Assembly (NCBI GenBank): GCA_008921705.1
Contig: VFFE01007633.1
Coordinates: forward strand, 2,475,920 to 2,539,919
Length of the DNA: 64,000 nucleotides
Direction: 5' to 3'
Origin: Burhinus oedicnemus
Taxonomy: Eukaryota; Chordata; Aves; Charadriiformes; Burhinidae
Under the pieces are notes generated by a model, which saw nothing but the letters and a program-made list of their open reading frames with translations, did no database searches and had not been told where the DNA came from. Below, in pieces: positions 51,607 to 62,200 of the stretch. The translations under genes were made by a program, and so were the position numbers. The first letter of the stretch is position 1, and each line of letters starts with the position of its first letter.

Positions 51607-52339
51607 TGTCCTGGTTTGAGGTAAAACAGGACCAATTTTCTGTTCAGTAATTTTACTTTGCAGCTAAGCCTCTTCTAACCGACTGAACTCTCTGAAATTA
51701 ACAGCATATTGTGGAGACGCTGTTTGTTCTCAGAATGATAAAACCTGATTAGCTGCAAGTTATGCCAAGGAATGGTATGCAGAGAGGCTCTTGCTACAAC
51801 AACCAAGGGCAGCCAACTTTGTTATTTGCCCCGTTGGAGGGTCAGGAACGGAAAAGCGTAGAGGGGTCACACCTGCGGGGAGGAGCGGACAGGACAGGTG
51901 ACCCAAAACTGACCAACAGGGTATTCCATCCCATCTGCCTCGTGCTCAGTACAAAAGCTGAGGGATCAAAGGGTCAGCTCTCTTTCTTCTATGGCTGGCG
52001 TCCAAGGAGGACTCTGTTCATCTGCCTTTGATCCCGATCCCTGCATTCCTGAATCCAGATCCAGAATCCAGTTCCCGTCCATCACTGAGTCCAGTCTGGG
52101 ACTTTCCCAGTGCCTGCTGGTGACGTGATCGTCATCCTGGGAGCTTGATCCAGTTTTGTATATATTTCATTATTTTCTTTTTATTATTTTATTATTAATT
52201 TTTCATTAAAGTAGTGTGGTTCCTTCTAAACTCCTAAGTCTCTTTCTCTCTCTCCCTCCTCTCCTTGGGCAGAGAGGTGGGGGAGACCATCTGGAGTTCG
52301 CCTCAGTGGCCAGTGGCCAGTCTGGCCCAAACCACGACT
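51607..52339 (+). mobile_element. Solo LTR of an avian endogenous retrovirus (intron 1)
   Basis: A 733-bp element that starts TGTCCTGGTTTG and ends CAAACCACGACT, giving near-perfect terminal inverted repeats. It is flanked on both sides by the pentanucleotide GGTCT (51602-51606 and 52340-52344), a 5-bp target duplication. It contains an AT-rich stretch and an ATTAAA-type signal near 52205. No retroviral coding sequence is adjacent, so it is a solo LTR left by recombination. It is antisense to ELOVL5. The 5-bp duplication fits ERVL-like or some class I elements. Confidence 0.85.
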
Positions 52340-55300
52340 GGTCTATAGTTTCCCAAGTCTTCATCATCTTGAGTGAAACCAAACCTGAGGACACAGGACC
52401 AGCTCAAGAATTAGACTCCTATGCTGACAATTGATAAAGTAGTGGCAAACATACAAGTAGATTTCTTTTGCTCACTTCTACGAGCTTCAAGACCTCTATC
52501 TGAATACAGATGCCATGGTTTTCACTTAGCAGAGGCAGAGGAGCTCCTCCACTAAGTCTGCTCCAAACCCGCAACTGTATAGCATCCAAGGGAAGAAGGC
52601 ATTTTCCTGTAATTAGCACTTTCTAGGGGCTTCTTAGCCAACAAGGGCACAGCGGAAACACTGCCTTAATCCAAAACGCTTCCCAGCAAGTTTGTAACAG
52701 CATCAAGTAAAGGGACGGGGGGAAAAAAGAGAAAAACAGGCAGCAATGCAAAGTTGCACGCTTATGAATTAATTAGCTAAACATACGGCCCAAACTGTAA
52801 GATACTTTCAGGTGTATTTGGTTTAATAAGCTAAACCACATTATTCTGCAAATTGATACTTGTCTAACACTGGTAACATCCTTAAGAACTGCGACACCAA
52901 CAGAAATGTCCATCAGGATGTATATGCCTTAAAAGCTGGAGTGTCAGCTGAAATCAAGACTGTGTCCTTTTTGAAATCAAGTCTACATTTTACAGCAGAG
53001 AGCCTGAACTTGCGCATAGGAAGAAAGCAATTACCTTCCAGTCACAGCAAAGGCAGCTGGCAAGAAGAGCAGCAGTTTTCTCAAGGTCACAGAAGGAGAG
53101 GAGCGCTTCCAAGCGATAACAGAAGAGGAACAGTCACTTTGTTCAAATCACTGACCCGGTGTCTCAAAGGGTGGGGTTATGGAGGCATCAAAGAACAGGG
53201 CAGAATTTGAAAATGCAGGAAAAAAAGGTTTATTCCACATTTGTTGTAGCTTTGCACAAGCAGGTTTTGTCTCCTGCAAATGCCAGCGCAACTTAGTGTA
53301 TTTAGCCATCGCCCAGAGCATCTCACTTGGCAGGCAAATGTTCGGTATGAAGCTTTGACATGGAGGTCAATCAAATCCAGACAACTTCAGCATAAATACA
53401 AGTTCACGGAAGGTTTTTATATTTCTACCTGCTCGGTATGCCGTTGGTCATCAACAAAGCTATCGTTAATGAAGCACAACCTCTACAGCTAATAACGCTT
53501 TAATAAGGGCATGCAAAATACCCAGATGCAATGGGACGCTGAGGCCAACTCTTAATTCACAGCACTGAGTTCAGCGTAAGTAGCGTGATTCATTTGTGCT
53601 TGGAGAAGTGACAATTACACTTAGCAGCACGCATCTGTAAAAACTCTACACCTGGTCAGGGAATTTATTAGACTGACATTGTGCTTTCTAAATGCTTGAC
53701 GCTTTGTGTTTCGTATGAGTCAACCATTTCATCAACGAAATAAAATAATTCTCCAACGCATTGAACACAGCAGGAAAGCATTTACCGACCACATACTTTG
53801 GACAAGTTTGCTCTTGTGCTCTTATTTACCCTGCAAGATAATGTGTCCTAAATGCCAAAACACAAACAGAGAAACCAAGGCAATACATTTTAGGAGACCG
53901 ATTTCATTAAACAGATCTAGGGAGAGCCTCTGTGTACACAGTCCGCAGCAGCTCTACAAGTTATCTCCATAGTAAGATTAGAGGCAGCGTTTATTTGACT
54001 TGCCAATCAAAAAATCCATGCAGGTCACTGTTTGCAATACCTTTATCAGAGATATAACTGCTGTTCTGTCAGATGCAGGCAACAGGCTTTGGTGCCCTCG
54101 GGAACCCTGACATAAACCACTTTTACCAAATCAGCACTTAGGAGCTCCAGGGCTGTCAGCATAAGCAATGCCCTCTTACCTGTATTGCTGCAATATCAAA
54201 TATAAACTGCCTTAGGAAAGCCCATGGCGAAGCAATCTGAACTGGAAATAAGTTTTTAAACAGATTAACTTCTATGTAATTCACTGATTATCCTTTTCAT
54301 TTGTCCTTGTGTGTGATCTTCCATCTAAGGGAAAAAGTGTTTCCAGTGTTAGAGTGCATAAACCGTTTGGATTGTAGGAATCTTTGGCATTTTTAACACA
54401 TTTAAGAATCACGAAATAAATGAGCAACTATATTGTGTATGACAAAGCAGCTACAGGTTACAAGGATTATTGTCAGTTTTGTGAAGTGTTTGGGCACACA
54501 CAGAGAAGCGTGCTCTGACTGGCATGCATTAAGCATCAATTTCTTAAGTCTGACACGTCGTCAAACAGCTTTAAAAAGCACATATTGCACCCTGGAAGAA
54601 CATCATTTTGTACACCGTAAAAACTGGAAAACAAAAGCATTACAGCAAAGAGCTGAGATTAACAGCCCCAAAAGTACTCCCATGTTTAAACAGTTTCCTA
54701 GATTGTACCCCTCTACGACTAAGTGCAGACATGGCAAGGAAAGAAGGAAACGAAAGAGGACTGAGATTAAGAGGACAAAATGAGCAAGTTGTTCAGCTAT
54801 GCCAGGGAGGTCATAGTAAACAGCACCATCACCTATACATGCCTTCACGACCTGTATGAAGAGCTGCCAAATCTAAGCGGAGCTTTAGTAGCTTTGAACA
54901 GGCAACAGAGTTTGCTTGTGGCCCATCTCAAGACAGCAGGCCACTCATGGGAGTAAAAAAACCCGCCAAGTAATAATAGGCAGAGGTATTTGTGGCTCTG
55001 CTGCTCAGCGGTGAAGGAGCAACCCTGCCCCTGTTCAAAGTCCGAGAACAAACCCTCAACATCTGGAAGAAAAAAAAAAAACACGCCATCAAGAGCCCAT
55101 TCGCTCCAAAAGGCTTTCCCAGTCCAAAGGAGCATCTCTGGCACGACCTGTCTCAGGAGACGACTCTCTGCACACGGGATGGGAGCTCCGGCTTCTTGGT
55201 GCCATGGTAGGAGCCCCTGGCCAGGGAGCAAGCAGAGCGCTGCCTAAGCCATCTCCTGTGCCAGCGGCAAGGTGACACCCGAAATGCCACCAAGCCCACC

Positions 55301-58300
55301 CTCCCGGCCGATTGCTGCTCCACACCACCACACCACTGCCTGTTGGGCAGCAGCAGGCAGGAGCAAGGATGAACGCTTGTCAGCGAGATCCTTTCAGCGC
55401 CAGCTCCAACAGGGACAGAAGGGACAGCAGCAGCACACACAGGCTCAACGCTATTTTAACATGGCACTGTACACAATGGCTGTTTCTCTCCCCAAAATTT
55501 GTCTCGGGTGGGACACGGACGGCGTTAATTGGGAGACTCGCTTTGTCACCACGGAGCAAGGACTGCTGAGACCACTAGAAGACAGGCAGAAGGTGAGCAC
55601 TTTAACCTTGTAAGCACCACCACCTTGCTCTGTATGGGTGGGTTTTTTTCCTGAGCTCAGCAGAAACAGCAGCTTTTGATGTTGCAATGTTTGCTGTCCC
55701 AAAAATGAGGAAGGTAAAGGAAGGAGGTCAGCTCGGTACTTGAGAGCATTTAACCAATTATCAACTGAATGTCACTTACAAGGAATACGCTTCCCAAGGG
55801 GCAGCTCTGGATCGCTCTGAGCACCGTGGCTTCCCACCTGCGGCTGCCAGACTTGAGCACCAGGTCAGCCTGAAATCCTAAAAAGCTGTCAGTTCCACCA
55901 TCGTTCTAAAAACCGGAATCTTCAAACACATTTCCAAAAATCTGCTCCTAGCGAGTCACAAAAGAACGAGCAATTAAAGGCGCTGCCCAGAGGCCTGACG
56001 GATTTACAGTATTATTTCCAATTTACATTTTTTTTGTTCCGTTCATCTTATCTTCTCTAAGTTAATTCCCCTTGTAAACAACACAAAATGAAGGTCAGCA
56101 GGGAAAGAAGAGATTAGACCAGAGAATTCAAAATATTTTATTTCAACTCTGGCTGTACTAAAGGCAAGGAATGCAACAAGAGGAATTCTTGCTGAGAAAT
56201 GTAAAGACAACATCAGCCTACTAAAAATACCGCAATAAGAGACTGGTCAGACAGCACATAAACTAAGTATCCTTAATGATGCTATATTTATGTACCAAAT
56301 ATGCATGAGTTTTAGTCAAAGATACTTCATTTGATCAGCTGCTGGTACGTAAAAGATACTAAAGCACACAAAGTGCAACTGCTTTTTAAGAAGCACAGCG
56401 AGGCAAACACACCAGCAGCCGGACTCTTCCCCAGCTTGCACGACAAAGCTCCATGGCGTATTAATTTCAGTGCTGCTCTCTCTGGTTGCCTTTGAATGCT
56501 AAAGTACAGGAGACTCAAGTTAGATCACTTAACCATAAATTCACTGAGCTACCTATGGATAAAAAACACAAAGAAGTCCCTAAGGGCTTCCAGCACGCAT
56601 TACATATGTAACGTGTACCTTGTAAGAAATTCAGTAAAATCCAGCAAAATTCTGGCATGTCTTTTAGCGCCCTTGACCCACGTCAGCTGGCAACAGCATC
56701 TTCGAGGGCAAACCTACACTTAACTTCAGCAAACTCAGCACGAGGGTCCCTTTCATCCGCTCCTCAGTTGATGTAAAGCTGGAAAGGGATCTCACCCAGC
56801 TGACCATCTCCAGGCACCACAAGTTTTCAAGGGAAATCCTCACTTTGTGCGTGCCAGTACAGCTCCCCCCAGGCAGAGCACATGCCTTGGCTACTCTGAA
56901 AACAGATTATGGCTAGTGTACCCCAAATACATTAATACTTTTATAAGAAACTCCAGCTTTCACTGCTAAACAGCATCAGATGATCACGCGTGCCACAGGC
57001 TTATTCTCCCCAACGCAGCTTCAACTTCTGTTAGCAGCAGTGAGGATACACCTGTATTTCTCTCTAGCTACGGCGTTTTCTAACAGCAGAGAAAAACCTC
57101 AGGCTGTGACTGCACTGAAGGAACGAGAGGGCTTAGACTGAAATAGCAGAGCTGTATCGCCAAACTCTTCAGCGTTATTCACAAGTTCATATTAAAAATA
57201 AGTAAATCCCCTCCCTCTACGCTAGCAGCTTAATACTGCTGCAGCAACACCGTTAGCCCACATCTACAAAAACTTCGCAGTTGCAAATCCCTCCATCCAG
57301 CCGGGGCCACCGGCGATAATCCAAGCCAAACGCTTACGGCAGGCCTGCGGCTGCCAGGTCGCGGCGGAGAGGGGTTCTTGCAGAGATAACCTCACCCTGG
57401 AAGCAACCAAAACTCCGGCAAAAGGCTGTGCCGCCGCCGGAGATGCCTGCACGCTTGCCCTCCTCTGCTTTCAGCTGCAGGGCGTGTTTCCATTTACACA
57501 GAGCGGTTTTGGAGACTTCCTGATCGGAAGCATCCTAACTGTAGCCGTGCCCCTGCCTTGTTTCCCCCTTGCCATCACTAGCAGCTGGCTGAGCTTTTTG
57601 CTCTTGTTTTCTGCCGTGGCCCCGTATCCCACAGCACCAGAGATCACCCAAAGCACGGAGAATACAAATTAGCCGTACGGGGCACTGCCGTTCAACCGTG
57701 GCTGGGCCACCGAGCCGGCAGCACACCCAGCTGCCGGGGGGAGAAACGCCTCTTGTCATCTGCCAGGAGCCCTTCTTGCTGAGCAAGCCAAGGTGCTACT
57801 GTTCCTGCCCAGGTCTGCAAAACTGGCCTTTTCTCTGCAGATTCAGAGCGCGGATCGGTGCCGGAAAGCTCTCCGGAGTCAGATCCTCAGCTGCTGCATC
57901 CCTGGGAAATGGAGGATGAGGGCAGAAAAGCAGCCAGCGCAGGCAGGGAAGGAGAGAACGCTTAAATCGCCCAAGACCATACTCCGCATAACCCCGAGCG
58001 TTGCCAACTTCTAATGCTGCTGATGCCCGAGGGCTTCCAGGAGATGGAAGAGATAAAAGCAAAGTCATAAAGTTTTTAAGAAAGTCCCTGCACACGCATC
58101 TGACATACTGACACATTTCCATCGCACGCCCTTTCTTTTCTACTTATTTCCTAATGCTTGTACCCTTTAAACATTTAGACTGTAAAACGGGCGGGCACCT
58201 TTCAGAAGCACCGCACATCTCCACGGCGCTGGTTTAACGTGGCGTCTGCCCCGTCCCACAGACAAACCCGGGAATCACCCTACCGGCGGCTCCATTTCCG

Positions 58301-58348
58301 AGCCCGTAACGCGGCCGGGGGCGGCGAGCAACATTACGGGCTCCGGGC

Positions 58349-58390
58349 AGAAGAAGAAGAAAGAAGGGGAAGGGGAAGAAGGGGAAGAAG
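58349..58390 (+). repeat. Polypurine tract inside the CpG island
   Basis: Forty-two consecutive purines made of GAA and GGGGAA units. If exon 1 ends at 58500, this tract lies in the first 150 bp of intron 1 as a pyrimidine run in the transcript. Confidence 0.9.
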
Positions 58391-58499
58391 CCTCCCCTTC
58401 CGAGCCCGACAAGACTTCCCGCTGACCGCGGGGCCGCTCCCGCCGGCAGCCCCGCTCGCCGGGCCCAGCATCCCCGGGAGCGGCGGCTGCTCCGCTCAC

Positions 58500-58980
58500 C
58501 CCGCCGGCGCGGTCCGCACGCACACGCCGGGGCAAAAAAAGGGTCCGGGCTTTTTTGTTTTCTTTTCTTTTCTTTTCTTTTGTTTCGAGCCGTAGCAGCG
58601 CTCAGCCCTCCCCGAGCTGCCCGGGGAGGCGGCGCACGGCCGTTTCCTCGCCGTTAAACGCAGCCGGGGGGGTGTGATGTCCCCCCTTCCTGCCCGGACC
58701 ATTTCTCCCGACTCTGTGCCCCGCCACGGCGGAAGGAGCCGCCGCCGCCTCTCGGGGATGCAGTAGCCATGGCAATGCGAGATTGCATCATGCTCTTGAC
58801 TAAACGCACCGGGGAAAGACGCTCCCGGCGAAAACCCCGGCCCTTCCGCCGCCCCGGCCCGGCCCGGCCCCTCCCTCCCCCGGCCCGCCCGCTCGCCGCC
58901 GGGTGCGGAGCCCGCCTTCCGCCCCGCCGCCGCCGCCGCACTTGTTGCGCGCCTCGCGGAGTCGCGGCCCCCAGCCGGTA
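58500..58980 (-). other. ELOVL5: Candidate non-coding exon 1 of ELOVL5 (approximate)
   Basis: Exon 2 has an acceptor 11 bases before the ATG, so a spliced upstream exon is required. On the minus strand the best donor in the CpG island is GGG|GTGAGC with the last exon base at 58500. A second, weaker donor is CCG|GTGCGT with the last exon base at 58810. The transcription start is not determinable; the upper boundary given is simply the edge of the N gap. Inference only. Confidence 0.35.
58551..58585 (+). repeat. (TTTTC)n microsatellite in the CpG island
   Basis: Several TTTTC units with flanking T runs. On the ELOVL5 strand this is an AAAAG repeat that would fall inside exon 1 if the 58500 donor is used, giving an A/G-rich 5' UTR. 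Confidence 0.9.
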
Positions 58981-58982
58981 CC

Positions 58983-59002
58983 NNNNNNNNNNNNNNNNNN
59001 NN
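58983..59002. other. Assembly gap (20 N)
   Basis: Twenty unresolved bases inside the CpG island, flanked by C-rich DNA on the left and G-rich DNA on the right. It is probably a sequencing dropout of unknown true size. Any frame read across it is meaningless. Confidence 0.99.
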
Positions 59003-59011
59003 GGCTGACCG

Positions 59012-59019
59012 TGACGTAA
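59012..59019 (+). promoter_or_regulatory. CRE-like site TGACGTAA
   Basis: A near-consensus ATF/CREB site directly beside the N gap. A second CRE-like octamer, TGATGTCA, lies at 59065-59072. Their position just upstream of the presumed minus-strand transcript start fits proximal promoter elements. Occupancy is not known. Confidence 0.4.
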
Positions 59020-59028
59020 GAGTGGTGC

Positions 59029-59133
59029 GGGGGGCTAACGGGTGGCGGAGGGTGGGGGGCGCTATGATGTCACGGCCGCCGAGGGCCAATCCGGCGGCCG
59101 CGGAAGGTTCGGGAGCGGGGTGGGGGAATGGGG
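59029..59133 (+). other. Two potential G-quadruplex motifs
   Basis: The first (59029-59059) has four G runs of at least three with loops of 5, 7 and 1. The second (59111-59133) has runs GGG, GGGG, GGGGG and GGGG with loops of 3, 1 and 3. Both are on the plus strand, upstream of the presumed ELOVL5 start, and may explain the adjacent sequencing gap. Confidence 0.65.
59086..59090 (+). promoter_or_regulatory. CCAAT box (NF-Y type)
   Basis: GGCCAATCCGG context, a good NF-Y core. It lies about 85 bp from the N gap, a normal distance for a minus-strand start located in or just past the gap. NF-Y sites paired with SREBP sites are described for vertebrate elovl5 promoters. The nearest SRE-like match here is ATCACACCC on the minus strand at 58678-58670, which is imperfect and far away. 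Confidence 0.4.
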
Positions 59134-59270
59134 CTGGCCCGGCGGGGGCCGGGGAGGAGGGTCGAGCCCCCGCGGCCGCTGGGGAGCCTGGATGGAGCTG
59201 TCGGTTGCGGGAGGGTTTCCCAGCCCCGGCGGTGGGAAGCGGGAGGCCCCAGCGAAAAACAATATGGGAT

Positions 59271-62200
59271 CACGTAATTAAAGACTTACCGTAATGAGAC
59301 GAGCCGCAGGCCTGAATTAAAGGTCACGGGCGAACGGCATCGATCTCTTTCTGGTGTTTGGAGTAATGGGCTTTGCGACACTATAGCGTTGTTGGCTATA
59401 AGCTCTGGGTCCAGTAAAAATGTAGGATTTTAACTCAGTCATAGAACAAACGCCCTGGTTTTGCTGTGTAATTCAGATGCACATGCTGAGCCCGTCCCCA
59501 CAGTGTCGGATGTCCGAGGAAGGAGTCTCAAAGCATCCTTTTTGGCTCCCCTCCAGCGGCCGGGACGCTCAACAGAGGAAGAGAAGTCCCCCCCCGAAGC
59601 TCCAGATGCTTCGTTACCTCCATGAGGTCCCACGGGGTGATGGTGAGGGAGCCTTGGCCTTAGTATGGCCAAGGGGAAGAAAGCACTTTGTTTCTTTCCC
59701 TCTCGTGTACTGCCTTGTGCTGGAAGATGACCTTTTAATTTTTTTATTCTCCCTCCCCACCCCCTCAAGAGTTTGTTCCGTCACTTTGCTAATTAAATGA
59801 AAATGTTACATAAATAAAAGAGCAGCTTTGCTTTGCAAAGGAGAGGACTGGAGCAGCAATTTGCATGGATTTTATTCAAGATTGGGTATCTGTGCTCAAT
59901 TAGCAGTTTGGGAAAGCTGGAGGAAAAAGGGTTTCCTGGAGCTTCCTCTGCGGCTGCAGACGGTGGCTGTACAGGTGAAGGCGTCAAGGCTGACCATGCC
60001 AACCCAACGTCCAGTAGCTTCTCCTGGGTAGTAAATCACCGGTCCCAAGTCCATGGTCACTTCGCTGAAGCGGTGTGTCGCAACCTCACCTAACCTGGTT
60101 GAAGCCCAGCGGGCAAACAGTCCCCAGAGGTGATGCTGGGCTGTAAACAGGCAACACGACAACGCAGCGCGTTTGCCCAGCGGGGTCAGAAACAATCTTC
60201 CTTAAGCTTTTACTGGGACAAGAAAAAAATCTCTCTCCAAAGGAGACATCAAGGCTATGCCATAGTTTTTAATCTTATCTCTTTAGTAAGAGGTTAATAG
60301 GAATGCTTTTTGGTTTGGGTTGTTTTTGTTTGGTTTTTTTTCTTTTTGTTTTAAAGCCCAAGTCTCCATTTCCCCTTCTCTTTGAAGGACCAAACGCCTG
60401 CATGATTTTTGTGTGTGTGATTTGAGGCTTTGTAGCAGTTTTCAGTAAGGAGTGAGCACTCACAACCGTCCCTGCCTATGCGTTTTAACACTTTGGTAAA
60501 AAACAACCCGAAAGCCAGCACAACTCTGAAGCGAGTATGCCTTTCTGAAGGCCCTTTTGCCCAAGTTTGTGTTTTGGATGTTTCCGAGGCATCCCTTCTT
60601 GTTTGAGGGGAGCCAAGCAATCTCGCTCCTAGCAAAATTAATGGAATAAGGCACAAGTCCCGTTTTTTCTCACTTGGGCTAAAATGTCCTGAGCTCATTG
60701 AAACGTGACCAGCATTAGGACTTTTCACACCTGTAAATCTGAACTTGACTTTTCCATGTGCTTTAAATAAAGTTGCTTCCCAACGGGCATACGCATTTGT
60801 TTCCATGGTTTATTGATGAGAGATGATTGCACCGAGTGTTACTTTCACAGGCAAAACAGCTTTCTAAATCTGGAAGATGCTTAAATAATTAAGACTCAAT
60901 CTGGCAGTTTAAAAATAAAAAGTAAGAACCATTTGCAACTTCAGATGCAAAAAGGGATGGAGTGGGGCATAGGGAGTGTAGACAGAGAGGAGGGTGGTAG
61001 CCGGGAAGAGACTGGCACCCAGTGCGGGAGAGGGATGATGTGCTGCTGCCTGGTACCCGCGCCGTGTCCTGCAGGCAGGAGAGCATGCCCCAAGCCCGCC
61101 AGAGGCTGGCACGCACCCATTTTGGCTCCCTCCACCGCCGAGCTTGCTCTTCTCCTTTGGTGGTGGGGTTTTAATGAGGCTCTGTACACTGGGGGTGTCA
61201 AGTAGCTGGCACTGGACAAAGGGGACACAGCTGCTGATGGGGAGAAGGATGAAGCTGGGGGGCACGTTGGCTTTGCCAGCCCGGCTCCAGCGTGAGACTC
61301 CTTGCCTGTCTGCTGAGCTGCCGGTTCTTCCCCCTCCTGGCCTCTCCAAAGTGCTCCCGCTGTTATCAGTCAGAGAACAAGAGCAAGGTCACGGCGTGGG
61401 AAACGCAATTTCAGAATTACCCATTCGGGACAACTAAGGAAAGAATGCCAAATGTTTTGGCACTAAATGTTTGGCATTTAACGAGGGGTAGGGGCTGGCC
61501 ACTGTCATTCTGTCAGCTGTCTGTCAGATGTACGGAGTCCCAGTGTTGTACCTGTCCTCTTGGAGCACCTGCAAGTTCCTCAGGAGTGAAGACGTTGCCA
61601 TTGACCTCTCCGCTGAGGGCTGATGAAATTGCTGCTGGTATATTTGCTCAGGATGGGCTTCAGAGACCTCGTTATCGGAGTGGGTCAATGAGGCTGGAGT
61701 TCAGAGAAGGGCCAATTAAACATTATTAGGGATTTAGACAGAAAGATTGCTAGGACAGGTTTAAAATAAGATATCTTGCATTCAGTTTTTACTTGCGTCT
61801 CATGACTATTGTAATCCTGCTTTTTGAGAGAGAAGAGGCAGAATCTGAGCGCTGCGGAAAGCTGAGTCCTAAGTGACCCAGCCCAGGCAGCAGCAGCAGC
61901 AGAGGTGACAAGAAGCCTCAGCAGATACAGTTATGCTCACTGAATCAATGGTAAGCAAAGGGAAGAGGTTAAATAGATGCTACTGTTTGAGAGTACGGGT
62001 AGGAGGAGAACAGCTGGAACAACTGGAAGTAGAGTGAAGAGTCAACAGGGCCTGCAGCACTGGGGAGACAAAAGAGTTTGGCGTAGAAGGTCCATCAATG
62101 GGGTGTTTGAAATTAGCCTGGATAAAGTGACAGAAGTGTGTGTTGCAGGGAAACAAGCCTGAACGGTCTTCTACCAAATCTGTCGTCTTTTTAAAAAGTC

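Larger units (their letters stand above)
36740..58499 (-). other. ELOVL5: ELOVL5 intron 1 (extent inferred)
   Basis: About 21.8 kb if exon 1 ends at 58500. The acceptor at 36740-36741 is firm; the donor is inferred. It holds the polypurine tract near exon 2, CR1 copies 4 and 5, the T/G tract and the solo LTR. No other coding exon is recognised. Long first introns are usual for ELOVL5 and may hold enhancers, but none can be identified by sight. Confidence 0.55.
58230..59270. promoter_or_regulatory. CpG island, probable ELOVL5 promoter
   Basis: About 1 kb of very GC- and CpG-rich DNA with many CCGCC/GGCGG GC boxes, in contrast to the AT-rich surroundings. It is the only CpG island upstream of ELOVL5 exon 2 in this window, and ELOVL5 needs a non-coding first exon. 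That makes it the best promoter candidate for minus-strand transcription. A bidirectional promoter cannot be excluded. The island is broken by a 20-N gap, so the core may be incomplete. Confidence 0.7.

Noticed and set aside
54603..54848. 81-codon minus-strand frame with a hydrophobic leucine-rich stretch
   Set aside because: Resembles a membrane segment only by composition; no homology, no splice signals, and it lies within intron 1.
58670..58678. SREBP site (SRE) candidate ATCACACCC on the minus strand
   Set aside because: One mismatch to the SRE consensus and more than 400 bp from the CCAAT box it would be expected to pair with; too weak to call.
58496..59089. 197-codon minus-strand frame in the CpG island
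   Set aside because: It reads through the N gap and owes its length to GC-rich composition. It has no family resemblance, and the region is better explained as promoter and non-coding exon 1.
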